Shown piece after piece: positions 16,957 through 25,974 of a stretch of 64,000 nucleotides of DNA. Positions within the stretch are counted from its first letter, which is position 1; each line of letters opens with the position of its first letter. This DNA is from Holdemania sp. Marseille-P2844. GTDB taxonomy: Bacteria > Bacillota_I > Bacilli_A > Erysipelotrichales > Erysipelotrichaceae. Made by a program: the position numbers and the translations under genes. The notes below the pieces were generated by a model. It saw only the letters and a list, made by a program, of their open reading frames with translations, was not told where the DNA came from and did not search any database. The stretch spans positions 310,001 to 374,000 of the forward strand of contig NZ_LT635453.1 of NCBI RefSeq assembly GCF_900120005.1, given 5' to 3'.

Positions 16957-18623
16957 AATTCCAATTCTCACTGAAATCCCTGCATTGGACTAAAAAGAAA
17001 ACACTGATTCTGGCGATTGGTCTTTGTCTGGCTGGGGCGGGGGGTTTTTATTTTTCCCGTCAGGGGACAACCCGAAAAAACAAAACGCAGGCGTCGTTTA
17101 TTCGAACAACGGTGCTGAAAAAGACGACGCTGAACAATTCGATCAGCCTGACCGGCACGGTGGAAAGCGCGTCGGTCTCCAATGTGACAACCAATCAATC
17201 GCTGGCGGTCAAATCAATTCCGGTTCAGGTCGGAGACTGGGTGGAAGCCGGGGATATCATCTGTGTTCTGGATACAGAGGAAATCGACAAGAATATTGAG
17301 AAGACACTGGAAAGCTTACAGGAGAACATCGACAACGCGAAGGATTCACTGACTTCGGCAGAAGAAAATCTGTCCTGGGCGCAAAGCGATGCAGACAGTG
17401 CCTGGAACACGCTGGCAGAGAAGGAAAGCGCAATGAACAGCGCAAAGACGGCGTATGAATCCGCGCGCAGCTCTGTCGATGCGTTCCAGGCCAATGTCGA
17501 TCAGGCACAGGCGGCTTATCAAAGTGCGGTGGAAGCTGAAAATCAGGCGCTTTCCACGTTGAACAGCGCGATCAGCGAGGGGACCTGCACGGGTCTGGAA
17601 GATACAGCCTGCCCTGCCGGGTCGGCATACAACACGGCCAGGCAGACCTCTGCCGACGCGAAAGCGAAAGCCGACAGTGCTCAGCAGGATCTCAAATCCG
17701 CCCAATCGGCGATGAATTACGACTCTCTGGCTGCGGCTTACAATACAGCCCAAAGCGCCTACAACGCCGCGCTTACCGCCTGGAATACAGCCCGCAATAA
17801 CCGCGACAGCTGGCAGACGAAAGTCGAGGACGCCAAAGAAGCCGTCACAAAGGCTTCTTCCAGCGATACGCTCAACGATCTGTATGAGAAGAAGGAAAAC
17901 TGCACGCTGACTGCTAAAACCGCCGGCAAGGTCACAGCGATCAACGTCACAGTCGGATCAATGGCGACCAACAACACGACGATCGCGACGATTCAGGACA
18001 CAGACGCGCTGAAAATCACGGTGACGATTCCGGAATATGAAATTCAAAACGTCGAATTGGGGATGAACGCCAAGATTACGACGGACGCCACCGAAGGCGA
18101 AATCGAAGGGACGCTGACACAAATCTCGCCAACCGCTTCTTCGCAAAACGGCGGATTCCCGGCCGAGGTGACGGTCACGACGTCAAACAGCGGACTCTAT
18201 GTCGGCATCAACGCCACGGTGGAGATTATCCAGTCCACCGTGGATAACGTCTTCGTCGTTCCGATCGACGCCATCGGCACCAATGACGCCGGAGAATCCA
18301 TCGTGTTCGTCAAGGAATCCGGTTCCGGCAGTGACGCCATCTTTAAAGAAGTCGTCGTGACAACCGGGGAGGAAAACGACTATTATGTGGAAATCAGCTC
18401 AGCTGAACTGAGCGAGGGCATGGAGGTGCGCAGCAGCGCAGACCCAAAACAAGCTCAGGTGAGCGGCAGCGAAAGCAGCGAACCGGTTCAAATGAACGGC
18501 GGCATGCAGATCGACATGGGCGGGGCGATGCCTTCCGGAGAAATGCCTGCCGGTCAGATGCCTGCCGGCGGATCGGGCGGAAACGGCGGCGGAGCGCCAG
18601 GCGGCCGGGGAGGCAACGGATGA
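16953..18623 (+). CDS. Membrane-fusion / adaptor protein of a MacAB-like efflux system (HlyD family)
   Basis: A 556-residue protein with one N-terminal membrane helix (about 15-35), then a lipoyl/barrel half (VGDWVEAGDIICVLDTEEI), a very long Ala/Ser/Gln-rich coiled coil (about 95-300), the second lipoyl half (LTAKTAGKVTAINVTVGS), and a beta-barrel and membrane-proximal part. The C-terminal 60 residues are Gly/Met/Pro rich (PSGEMPAGQMPAGGSGGNGG) and probably disordered. It should link the ABC transporter to the cell envelope. It overlaps the ATPase gene by ATGA. The Met-rich tail is unusual and might bind metal. Substrate unknown. Confidence 0.9.
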   Translation: MKFQFSLKSLHWTKKKTLILAIGLCLAGAGGFYFSRQGTTRKNKTQASFIRTTVLKKTTLNNSISLTGTVESASVSNVTTNQSLAVKSIPVQVGDWVEAGDIICVLDTEEIDKNIEKTLESLQENIDNAKDSLTSAEENLSWAQSDADSAWNTLAEKESAMNSAKTAYESARSSVDAFQANVDQAQAAYQSAVEAENQALSTLNSAISEGTCTGLEDTACPAGSAYNTARQTSADAKAKADSAQQDLKSAQSAMNYDSLAAAYNTAQSAYNAALTAWNTARNNRDSWQTKVEDAKEAVTKASSSDTLNDLYEKKENCTLTAKTAGKVTAINVTVGSMATNNTTIATIQDTDALKITVTIPEYEIQNVELGMNAKITTDATEGEIEGTLTQISPTASSQNGGFPAEVTVTTSNSGLYVGINATVEIIQSTVDNVFVVPIDAIGTNDAGESIVFVKESGSGSDAIFKEVVVTTGEENDYYVEISSAELSEGMEVRSSADPKQAQVSGSESSEPVQMNGGMQIDMGGAMPSGEMPAGQMPAGGSGGNGGGAPGGRGGNG

Positions 18624-19339
18624 GTGCGGCTCAGCCTGTTATCGTGATGCAGGGCATCGTCAAGCGGTATTCCATTGGCAAGCCCAACGAGCTTGAAATT
18701 CTGCACGGTATCGACCTGCAAGTGGAACCGGGCGAGTTCGTCGCGATCGTCGGCGAAAGCGGCAGCGGCAAATCGACGATGATGAACATTCTGGGCGCGC
18801 TGGACCGGCCGACGGAAGGCCACTACAAGCTCAATGGCGTCGATATCCAGACGGCCGGGGATAAAGAACTGGCAAACATCCGCAACCGCCAGATCGGCTT
18901 CGTCTTTCAGACCTTCAATTTGATCGGCCGGATGAGCGCGCTGAAAAATGTCGAGCTGCCGATGCTGTACGCCGGGATGACGGCCCGCGAGCGATCCCAA
19001 CGGGCGGCAGAACTGCTCGATCTGGTCGGGATGAGCGAGCGGAAAAAACACCAGCCCAACGAGCTTTCCGGCGGCCAGAAGCAGCGGGTGGCGATCGCCC
19101 GGGCGATGGCGAACGATCCTTCACTGATCCTGGCCGATGAACCGACCGGCGCGTTGGACACGGCGACCAGCCGGGTCGTCATGGATCTGTTTCACAAGCT
19201 GCACGAGGAACAACACAAAACGATCGTGCTGATCACCCACAATCCCGAGCTGGCGGAGGAAACCCAGCGCGTGATTACGCTGCGCGACGGTCAGATCGTC
19301 AACGTTCGGAAAGGAGCGGGCGTCCATGGGCGTGCTTGA
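18620..19339 (+). CDS. ABC transporter ATPase, MacB/LolD type
   Basis: A 239-residue ATPase. Walker [10 protein letters not shown] (about 46-54), Q-loop VFQTFNL, signature LSGGQKQR, Walker [13 protein letters not shown] and the His-loop ITHN are all intact. It powers the adjoining permease. Its start overlaps the adaptor stop (ATGA) and its end overlaps the permease start by 14 bases, so the three genes are translationally coupled and form one complex. The closest family is the antibiotic/peptide-exporting MacAB-type group, in which ATPase and permease are separate in Firmicutes. Confidence 0.95.
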   Translation: MSAAQPVIVMQGIVKRYSIGKPNELEILHGIDLQVEPGEFVAIVGESGSGKSTMMNILGALDRPTEGHYKLNGVDIQTAGDKELANIRNRQIGFVFQTFNLIGRMSALKNVELPMLYAGMTARERSQRAAELLDLVGMSERKKHQPNELSGGQKQRVAIARAMANDPSLILADEPTGALDTATSRVVMDLFHKLHEEQHKTIVLITHNPELAEETQRVITLRDGQIVNVRKGAGVHGRA

Positions 19340-20612
19340 TAATATCCTGATGGCGCTGTCCAGCCTGAAAGCGAATAAAATGCGCTCGCTGTTAACGATG
19401 CTGGGCATCATCATCGGCATCAGCGCCGTCATCGCGATCATGACCGTCGGCGACTCCTTGACCGGTTCGATTACCGACAGTATGTCGGGGATGGGCGCAA
19501 GCAACATCACCGTATCGCTGCAGAAAAAAAGCAGCACGTCTTCCAACAGCGATGGCGGCGGCCGGGTGTTGATGTTCGGCCCAAGCAATCCCGATGAGGA
19601 AGACCTGATCTCGGAAGCGATGATTACGGAATACCGCTCGCTGTTCGGCAGCCGGATCACAGCGCTATCCTGCTCAGAGAACGTCGGCAGCGGCACGATC
19701 AGTCAGGCCGGGGTATCCGGCAGCGTCAGCGTGAGCGGCGTTAATCCCGACGCCCTGACTGTCGAGGATCTGGATATGATCACCGGCCGGTTTATCAATG
19801 AGAAGGACAATACGCAGACTAAACGTTCGGCCGTCATCTCGGACTATCTGGCGGAAAAGCTGTATGGTTCCGTTGAGAAGGCGATGGGCGAAAAACTGGA
19901 GGTCAGCCTCAACAACGACGTGCAGGTGTTCTATGTCGTCGGAATTTACCATTATGACACTTCCAGCAGCATGATGGCGGCGCTCTCGGACAGCGATAAC
20001 CTTTCGACCTCGATGTATGTTCCGGTTGCCACGGCGAAGAAAATCACTCAGGCCAGCCAGGGCTATCAGTCCGTCACGGTCGTCGGCGCGGCAGGCGAGG
20101 ACGTCGATACGCTGCTCAGCGATACCGAGGCATTCTTCACCAGCTTTTATACGCATAACGATTCTTATACCATTTCCGCATTGAGCATGAAGGAAATGCT
20201 GGAAACGATGACCGAGATGCTGGACACCGTCAAGGTCGCGATTGCAAGTATCGCGGCAATCAGTCTGTTGGTCGGCGGGATCGGCGTTATGAATATCATG
20301 TTGGTCAGCATCACCGAGAGAACCCGTGAGATCGGCACCCGCAAAGCGCTGGGCGCGCCGAACCTGGCGATCCGGATCCAGTTTATCATCGAAGCGATGA
20401 TCATCTGCATGATCGCGGGACTGTCAGGTGTTTTATTAGGCGTGGCGATGGGCGCAGGCGCGGCGAATTTGTTAGGCTATCCCGCCAAGCCGTCGGCTGC
20501 GGCCTGTGCCCTGGCGGTCGGCTTCAGTATGGTGATCGGCGTTTTCTTCGGGTACTATCCGGCGAACAAAGCGGCGAAGCTCGATCCGATCGACGCGCTG
20601 CGCTATGAATAA
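19326..20612 (+). CDS. ABC transporter permease, MacB/FtsX type
   Basis: A 428-residue permease: one N-terminal membrane helix (MLGIIIGISAVIAIMTVG), a large extracytoplasmic MacB periplasmic-core domain (about 45-285, Ser/Gly rich near its start), and three C-terminal helices forming the FtsX domain (about 300-425, with TRTREIGTRKALGA-like motif ITERTREIGTRKALGA). It should act mechanotransmission-style with the adaptor. It is the last gene of the operon; no clear terminator follows before 20700. Confidence 0.93.
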   Translation: MGVLDNILMALSSLKANKMRSLLTMLGIIIGISAVIAIMTVGDSLTGSITDSMSGMGASNITVSLQKKSSTSSNSDGGGRVLMFGPSNPDEEDLISEAMITEYRSLFGSRITALSCSENVGSGTISQAGVSGSVSVSGVNPDALTVEDLDMITGRFINEKDNTQTKRSAVISDYLAEKLYGSVEKAMGEKLEVSLNNDVQVFYVVGIYHYDTSSSMMAALSDSDNLSTSMYVPVATAKKITQASQGYQSVTVVGAAGEDVDTLLSDTEAFFTSFYTHNDSYTISALSMKEMLETMTEMLDTVKVAIASIAAISLLVGGIGVMNIMLVSITERTREIGTRKALGAPNLAIRIQFIIEAMIICMIAGLSGVLLGVAMGAGAANLLGYPAKPSAAACALAVGFSMVIGVFFGYYPANKAAKLDPIDALRYE

Positions 20613-20777
20613 TTGGAAAATCCAGTTCGATTGAACCATAGCGGATTTCATGAAGTCTGAATGCAAGTCAAAGATGTAAGAACTGTCCAATTTCCGAATT
20701 GAATTGTGAATTTACCAGAAAGACCAGAACCCTGATTATTGTTTCCTGTTATAATAAAGAAAAAGGAGATGACGATC

Positions 20778-21347
20778 ATGAAGCGGATCGAAGCTGGTTT
20801 AATTCGCAAAGCCATGGCGGAACCATGGGAGAAGCTGGGCTTCGCGTTGACGCTCAATTTGTTGACGCTGACGATTTCCTTTTTCAGCGGAACGCTGTGG
20901 CTGTTGTTTTTTGCCAGTCTGATCATCGACGGTCTGGCCGGCTTGGAAGCATGGGTTCAGAAGGTGCGCGCCAGACGCTTTGTCCGGGATCTCGATCTGA
21001 ACGAATCCCTGCCGTTGTGCAGGCAGGCGGACAGCACGTTTTTTCTGCCCAACAAGCTGATTTCCTGGTACCGCGGAAAAGGCTTATGCGTGCGTTACGA
21101 ACAGATCAAGAACTGTTATCTCAATCAGATCAACGAAAATTCACGGATGAAATTTGACAGCCGAAAACGCAGCTGGAAATTACAGATCAACTGCCGCGAC
21201 AAGCGCTATACCGTTCTCGCGCTGGAACGCAAGGACGATTGCATGAACGTGCTGCGGTTTCTCAAAACCGTGAATCCGGCGATCGTCGTCTATTACGAAA
21301 TCCCAGCCAAACCGCTGACGCTGGCGGAACTGCCTGAATATGAATGA
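20778..21347 (+). CDS. Membrane protein of unknown function, tandem paralog A
   Basis: A 189-residue protein: two adjoining N-terminal membrane helices (about 25-65), then a cytoplasmic-looking beta-rich domain with RQADSTFFLPNKLISWYRGKG, VRYEQIKNCYLN and a C-terminal FLKTVNPAIV. The same pattern recurs in the next gene. I chose the ATG at 20778, preceded by AAAGGAG; an ATG nine bases upstream overlaps that site. A TATAAT at about 20752 may be its promoter. It vaguely recalls YcxB-like domains, but I cannot confirm this. Confidence 0.75.
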   Translation: MKRIEAGLIRKAMAEPWEKLGFALTLNLLTLTISFFSGTLWLLFFASLIIDGLAGLEAWVQKVRARRFVRDLDLNESLPLCRQADSTFFLPNKLISWYRGKGLCVRYEQIKNCYLNQINENSRMKFDSRKRSWKLQINCRDKRYTVLALERKDDCMNVLRFLKTVNPAIVVYYEIPAKPLTLAELPEYE

Positions 21348-21477
21348 AACCGGGGGAAATGGATGTTCACAATCCTCCGGTTTTTTTGTACACTTTCCGG
21401 AATCTGTATAAGAAAAGAATAATGAATACGAGAAATAAGAAAAATATGATACAATGACAATAACGGAGGTGATGGTA

Positions 21478-22044
21478 ATGAAACACATCACGGAACTCAT
21501 TCAGAAACAGGTCGTCAAAAAACACAGCCGGGCGCTGATGTTCTATTTATTTTTGTTGGTTGCAGCGGCCATTCTGGCCTGGATCAGTCAATCGCTTTAC
21601 GTCAGCTTGTTCATCGTTGTCTTTCTGGCGGCACTGGCGGTTCGCTTAATCCAGGCGGTGCATGAGCTGGGGCAGGTCAAGCGCTTTACCCAAAGCCTGC
21701 GGGGACCACAGCGGCTGCTTTACCGGCAGGTCGATACGACGTTCTTTCTCGAAGACCGCTGGATATCCTGGTTTAACAGGCAGGGCGTCCAGGGGACTTA
21801 TGATGAAATCACAATGTGCAGCTACGCGCAGGTGCCGCTGCGGAAGTCGGAGAAGCTGTATGCTCCATGTCAGCTGCAGATCAATGCTCAAGGCCGCAGG
21901 ACAACCTTGATTCAGCTGCAGCACGATCAAGACGCTCAGACCGTCATGGCGTTTTTAAAAACGCAGAATCCGGCAATCCTGTTCTCGGAGAAGCTCGGCG
22001 AACGGAAAGTGCGGCTGGAAGATCTGCCGGAAAAAATGGAGTGA
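21478..22044 (+). CDS. Membrane protein of unknown function, tandem paralog B
   Basis: A 188-residue homologue of the preceding gene: two N-terminal helices (about 18-60), then YRQVDTTFFLEDRWISWFNR, YDEITMCSYAQ and FLKTQNPAIL at matching positions. The two proteins share order and spacing but are well diverged, so the duplication is old. The start at 21478 sits after GGAGGTGATGGTA; an ATG six bases earlier is closer to the site and cannot be excluded. Function unknown; not obviously part of the MarR-ftsH operon that follows. Confidence 0.75.
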   Translation: MKHITELIQKQVVKKHSRALMFYLFLLVAAAILAWISQSLYVSLFIVVFLAALAVRLIQAVHELGQVKRFTQSLRGPQRLLYRQVDTTFFLEDRWISWFNRQGVQGTYDEITMCSYAQVPLRKSEKLYAPCQLQINAQGRRTTLIQLQHDQDAQTVMAFLKTQNPAILFSEKLGERKVRLEDLPEKME

Positions 22045-22077
22045 ATTTGTGAGATTGTGTGAAGTGAGGCAGAAGGC

Positions 22078-22139
22078 TTGTCAGAAACCAGGACTGGAAC
22101 TATAATCTTCAACAGATAGATATTCAATGCATTGAATAT
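22078..22139 (+). promoter_or_regulatory. Promoter and palindromic operator of the MarR-ftsH operon
   Basis: TTGTCA (22078-22083) and TATAAT (22101-22106) are 17 bases apart. The perfect 20-base palindrome ATATTCAATGCATTGAATAT (22120-22139) lies just after the expected start site, where a bound MarR dimer would block transcription. The MarR gene follows 17 bases later, so autorepression is the natural reading. Confidence 0.85.
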
Positions 22140-22156
22140 TTAGAAATGGAGGATTT

Positions 22157-22591
22157 ATGAGCGAGCAAGTCATGGAAATGATGTCGCTTTTGCGGCAGAT
22201 TAATATGCGCCTGCATCATTGCCTGAAGGAACTGTACGAACCGTTGGGCCTGACTGGTCCGCAGGCGGTCGTGATGATCGAGCTGTTTAAAGAAGACGGT
22301 CAGCGGATCTGCGATCTGGCGGAGGCGGCCGGCATGACCGTCAGCAATATCTCCGCGATCTGTCAGCGGCTGGAACGCAACGGCTTTCTGCATCGCGTGC
22401 GTTCCCAACAGGATCAGCGCACGGTACGGATCTGTCTGTCAGAGAAATCACTGCAGCTGATCCGCGACTGCGATCATCAGATCGCGCTCCAAAGTGATCA
22501 GATTTCGCTGAAAATGACAGCGGAGGAATTGGATGAAATCAATTCAGGGTTACGCAAGTTAAACGAGTTCCTGGATCGGGAGGATTTATGA
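22157..22591 (+). CDS. MarR-family transcriptional regulator
   Basis: A 144-residue MarR protein with the winged helix at about 30-100: LTGPQAVVMIELFKEDGQRI, CDLAEAAGMTVSNISAICQR and the wing RVRSQQDQRTVRI. Flanking helices form the dimer interface. GGAGGATTT precedes the ATG. Its last codons overlap the ftsH start (ATGA at 22588), so regulator and protease are co-made. The palindrome at 22120-22139 is its likely operator. Ligand unknown. Confidence 0.93.
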   Translation: MSEQVMEMMSLLRQINMRLHHCLKELYEPLGLTGPQAVVMIELFKEDGQRICDLAEAAGMTVSNISAICQRLERNGFLHRVRSQQDQRTVRICLSEKSLQLIRDCDHQIALQSDQISLKMTAEELDEINSGLRKLNEFLDREDL

Positions 22592-24447
22592 AAACAGAAA
22601 AACCAAAAAATAAGAAACCGTTAATTTACTATTATTTCGTGATGTTGATCGCGCTGATGGCGTTCAATTTGTTCGTGACGCCGATGATCCAGAACCAGCG
22701 GATCAAGGAAGTCGACTACAGCGATCTGATCGCTGCTCTGGATGAAAAACAGGTCGACGAGGTAGAAGTGGACAACCAGACCGGCAAGATCGCCTACACG
22801 ATCAAGGACAACAGGAAAAATGTGTTCGTAACCGGCATTATGCCCAACGACACGACGCTGACAGAGCGGCTGGAACAGAGCGGCGCAAAGTACACCGCAG
22901 TCATTCCGCAGCAGAATTCCTTCTTAATGGATATGTTGATGTGGCTGGTGCCGATCATCGTCATTCTGGGCGTCGGTCAGCTGTTTTCCAAACAGCTGGC
23001 GAAGAAAATGGGCGCGAACACGATGACGTTTGGAAAATCCAGCGCGAAAATCTATGTGTCGGCGGAAACGGGCAAGACGTTTCAGGACGTCGCGGGGCAG
23101 GATGAAGCGAAGGAAGCGCTGAGCGAGATCGTCGACTTCCTGCACAACCCGGATAAATATAAGAAGCTGGGCGCAAAGATGCCGAAGGGCGCGCTGCTGG
23201 TCGGGCCGCCGGGCACCGGTAAGACGCTGCTGGCCAAGGCGGTGGCGGGCGAAGCGAACGTTCCGTTCTTCTCAATCTCCGGTTCGGAATTTGTGGAGAT
23301 GTTTGTCGGCATGGGCGCCGCGCGGGTCCGCGATCTGTTTAAGCAGGCACAGGAAAAAGCGCCGTGCATCGTCTTCATCGACGAGATTGATACGATTGGC
23401 AAAAAGCGCGACAGCGCCAACGGCATGGGCGGCAATGATGAGCGCGAACAGACATTGAATCAGCTGTTAGCGGAAATGGACGGCTTCGATGGAAGCAAGG
23501 GCGTCGTCATCCTGGCGGCGACCAACCGGCCGGAAACGCTGGATAAAGCACTGTTGAGACCGGGGCGGTTCGACCGGCGGATTCCTGTCGAACTTCCGGA
23601 CTTAAAGGGCCGCGAAGAAATCTTGAAAGTTCACGTCAAGGACATCGTCGTCGACAGTGACATCGACTACCGTACGATCGCCCTGGCAACCTCCGGCGCT
23701 TCCGGCGCAGAGCTGGCGAACATCGTCAACGAAGCAGCGTTAACGGCAGTGCGCAACGGACATTCCAAGGTCATGCAGCACGACTTTGACGAAGCGGTCG
23801 ACACGGTGATCGCCGGGAAGGAACGCAAAGGAGCGGTTATTTCCGAAAAGGAAAAACGGATTATCGCCTATCATGAAATTGGTCACGCCCTGGTGGCCGC
23901 GGTGTCGAAGAATTCCGCGCCTGTGCATAAGATTACGATTATCCCGCATACCAATGGAGCGCTGGGGTATACGATGCAGGTGGCGGAGCAGGAAAGCGTC
24001 TTAATGAGCAAGGATGAGATTCTGGACAAGATCCGCACGCTGACCGGCGGCCGGGCGGCGGAAGAATTCATGTTCAATATCTGCACCTCCGGCGCATCCA
24101 ACGATATCGAACAGGCGACCCGGCTGGCGCGGGCGATGGTGGCCCAGCTGGGCATGAGCGATCAGTTCGGCATGACGGCGCTGGAAACGGTGAACAACCG
24201 GTATCTGAGCGGCGACGCATCGCTGGTCTGTTCGAATGAAACGGCAACCTTGATCGACAAGGAAGTCATGGCGATCATCAAGAACGCGCATGTTGAAGCC
24301 CGGAAGATTCTTGAGGACAACGCGCAGCTGCTGCATGAGGAAGCGGAATATCTGCTTCAGAAGGAAACGATTACCGGGGAGGAATTCATGGAAATCTTCA
24401 GCCGGCATCAACAGCTGAAGGCGCTGCCGCAGCCGAGCGCGGAATAA
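22588..24447 (+). CDS. ftsH: ATP-dependent zinc metalloprotease FtsH (MarR-controlled copy)
   Basis: A 619-residue membrane AAA+ protease that unfolds and degrades membrane and regulatory proteins. Two membrane helices (about 12-33 and 112-132) flank a small outer domain. Walker A GPPGTGKT (about 208), Walker B IVFIDEID, arginine-finger region RPGRFDRR and the zinc site HEIGH (about 431-435) are intact. Length is near the usual 610-680. It is in an operon with a MarR regulator, unlike the housekeeping ftsH, which normally sits near tilS/hpt. It may therefore be a conditional second copy. A strong terminator follows. Confidence 0.96.
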   Translation: MKTEKPKNKKPLIYYYFVMLIALMAFNLFVTPMIQNQRIKEVDYSDLIAALDEKQVDEVEVDNQTGKIAYTIKDNRKNVFVTGIMPNDTTLTERLEQSGAKYTAVIPQQNSFLMDMLMWLVPIIVILGVGQLFSKQLAKKMGANTMTFGKSSAKIYVSAETGKTFQDVAGQDEAKEALSEIVDFLHNPDKYKKLGAKMPKGALLVGPPGTGKTLLAKAVAGEANVPFFSISGSEFVEMFVGMGAARVRDLFKQAQEKAPCIVFIDEIDTIGKKRDSANGMGGNDEREQTLNQLLAEMDGFDGSKGVVILAATNRPETLDKALLRPGRFDRRIPVELPDLKGREEILKVHVKDIVVDSDIDYRTIALATSGASGAELANIVNEAALTAVRNGHSKVMQHDFDEAVDTVIAGKERKGAVISEKEKRIIAYHEIGHALVAAVSKNSAPVHKITIIPHTNGALGYTMQVAEQESVLMSKDEILDKIRTLTGGRAAEEFMFNICTSGASNDIEQATRLARAMVAQLGMSDQFGMTALETVNNRYLSGDASLVCSNETATLIDKEVMAIIKNAHVEARKILEDNAQLLHEEAEYLLQKETITGEEFMEIFSRHQQLKALPQPSAE

Positions 24448-24454
24448 AGAAAAG

Positions 24455-24503
24455 AAAGATTGAACCTGACGCATCATGGCATGCCGGGGGTTCAATCTTT
24501 TTT
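24455..24503 (+). terminator. Terminator of the MarR-ftsH operon
   Basis: AAAGATTGAACC (24455-24466) pairs with GGTTCAATCTTT (24489-24500), followed by further T. Confidence 0.9.
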
Positions 24504-24519
24504 GTATAAGCTATTTACC

Positions 24520-24548
24520 GCCTGAATAAATATAAAATTTATTCAGGC
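24520..24548. repeat. Perfect hairpin in the 24504-24867 non-coding interval
   Basis: GCCTGAATAAA (24520-24530) pairs exactly with TTTATTCAGGC (24538-24548). It may be a back-up terminator. The remaining 300 bases to the next gene are AT-rich and show no gene or other clear signal. Confidence 0.5.
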
Positions 24549-24867
24549 TTTAGTTGAATTCGCATGATAAAATTGCGTACAAGGAATATTGATATTCAGA
24601 AGATACCTGTTCTTATTTTTCTATAATAATTTCAAAACCTGATGGGCAAATTTTCAGGTTGGCCAGTTTGTCTTTCTAAGGAATAACAAGTTTTAGAAGA
24701 GTGGAAGTTGAATGTCAAGTTTGGCAGACTTCAGCTCTCTTTTCAAAAATCACGCCTGATCTTTTCGGTTGATCTCCTGCTAAAAACCCGGGAATGGCAC
24801 AACTCAACCACCCGTCGGTCGATGTTTTTCAACTTCTGTTATAGAATAACGGCAGGAGGAGGAAGTT

Positions 24868-25632
24868 ATGTTTGAATTAGATAAGCAACAATTCGGGGCG
24901 TTCGTTGCCGATCAGCGAAGACAGAAACAAATGACGCAAAAAGAGCTGGCACAGAAGCTCATGATTTCAGATAAAGCGGTCAGTAAATGGGAACGCGGTT
25001 TGAATATGCCGGATATCACACTGTTAGTGCCGCTGGCTCAGGCGCTCGATGTGAGCGTGGCGGAGCTGCTGGAATGCCGGAGAATTCCCCAATCGGAACC
25101 GATGAGCGCCAATCAGGTCGACAAGCTTGTAACAAAAGCAATAACGATGGGCGAGGAAGATCCGCAGCCGCGGAAGCAACGCCGTCAGAAAAACGGTTTG
25201 CTTCTCCTGCTTTGTCTTGCGGTTTCCGCGGGAGAAATAGGGATGCTGCTGCACTTTCATCTGGTTTCTTCCAGGATGTTCAATGATTTATTACTCGTGG
25301 AGCTGCTCAGCGTGATCTTTGGCCTCTATTTTTGTCTGTTCGCGCGGGAAAAACTGCCCGCCTATTATGATGAGAATAAAATCAGCAGTTACAGCAACGG
25401 CGTTTTCCGAATGAATCTCGTTGGAATTTACTTTAATAATCGCAACTGGCTGCCGATCATGAATGCCGGCCGCAACTGGGCGCTGGGTTCACTGGTGCTG
25501 ATGCCGGTGGTATATGAGTTTCTGATGCTTCTTTTCAATGGTGATCCTTGGCCTGTGAAGATCGTTCTGCTTCTGATCTATCTTGGAGGATTGTTCATCC
25601 CGATGATCTACGTGGGAAGGAAATATGAATAA
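24868..25632 (+). CDS. XRE-family regulator with membrane domain
   Basis: A 254-residue protein: XRE helix-turn-helix (about 8-65; MTQKELAQKLMISDKAVSKWERGLNMPDI), a linker, then four membrane helices (about 110-130, 138-158, 207-227, 232-250). A segment resembling SdpI/DUF1648-type membrane proteins (YFNNRNWLPIMNAGRNWALGS, about 186-206) lies between the second and third. Such fusions often sense envelope state or an antibacterial peptide. GGAGGAGGAAGTT precedes the ATG. It stands alone, upstream of a convergent Bce-type module, though a link is only inference. Confidence 0.85.
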   Translation: MFELDKQQFGAFVADQRRQKQMTQKELAQKLMISDKAVSKWERGLNMPDITLLVPLAQALDVSVAELLECRRIPQSEPMSANQVDKLVTKAITMGEEDPQPRKQRRQKNGLLLLLCLAVSAGEIGMLLHFHLVSSRMFNDLLLVELLSVIFGLYFCLFAREKLPAYYDENKISSYSNGVFRMNLVGIYFNNRNWLPIMNAGRNWALGSLVLMPVVYEFLMLLFNGDPWPVKIVLLLIYLGGLFIPMIYVGRKYE

Positions 25633-25822
25633 AAAGCTTTTATGATTCGTCAGCGATGCAGTTGCCGATATTGCTTCCGGTTTGTTTCTGGTCTGAGGAA
25701 AAGTGTTATAAAAAGCGATGGCGCTCACAAATCGGATATCCAATACGCAAAGGGGCAGGAAACGAAATTTTGAACCGTTCTATTCCTGCCCGCTTGCTAT
25801 GGCTGATCGGCATATGAAAATA

Positions 25823-25899
25823 AAAAACTCCCGACGATGAAGTCCGCCAGAAAGCGGTCGATTCCCCAAGAAGGAATCATTTTAAAGCCGGGAGTTTTT
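25823..25899. terminator. Branched bidirectional terminator
   Basis: The outer stem AAACTCCCG...CGGGAGTTT (25825-25833 with 25889-25897) encloses two perfect inner hairpins: CCGC/GCGG (25844-25857) and GATTCC/GGAATC (25860-25878). Both strands run into T. On the minus strand it ends the Bce-type permease transcript. The rest of 25633-25974 shows nothing. Confidence 0.65.
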
Positions 25900-25974
25900 A
25901 TCACCTGATCCTGAATTTCAAAGGATTGCCGGAATTTACCAAACGAAGAAGCTTAAAGTCTTTTAACAGTGAAC

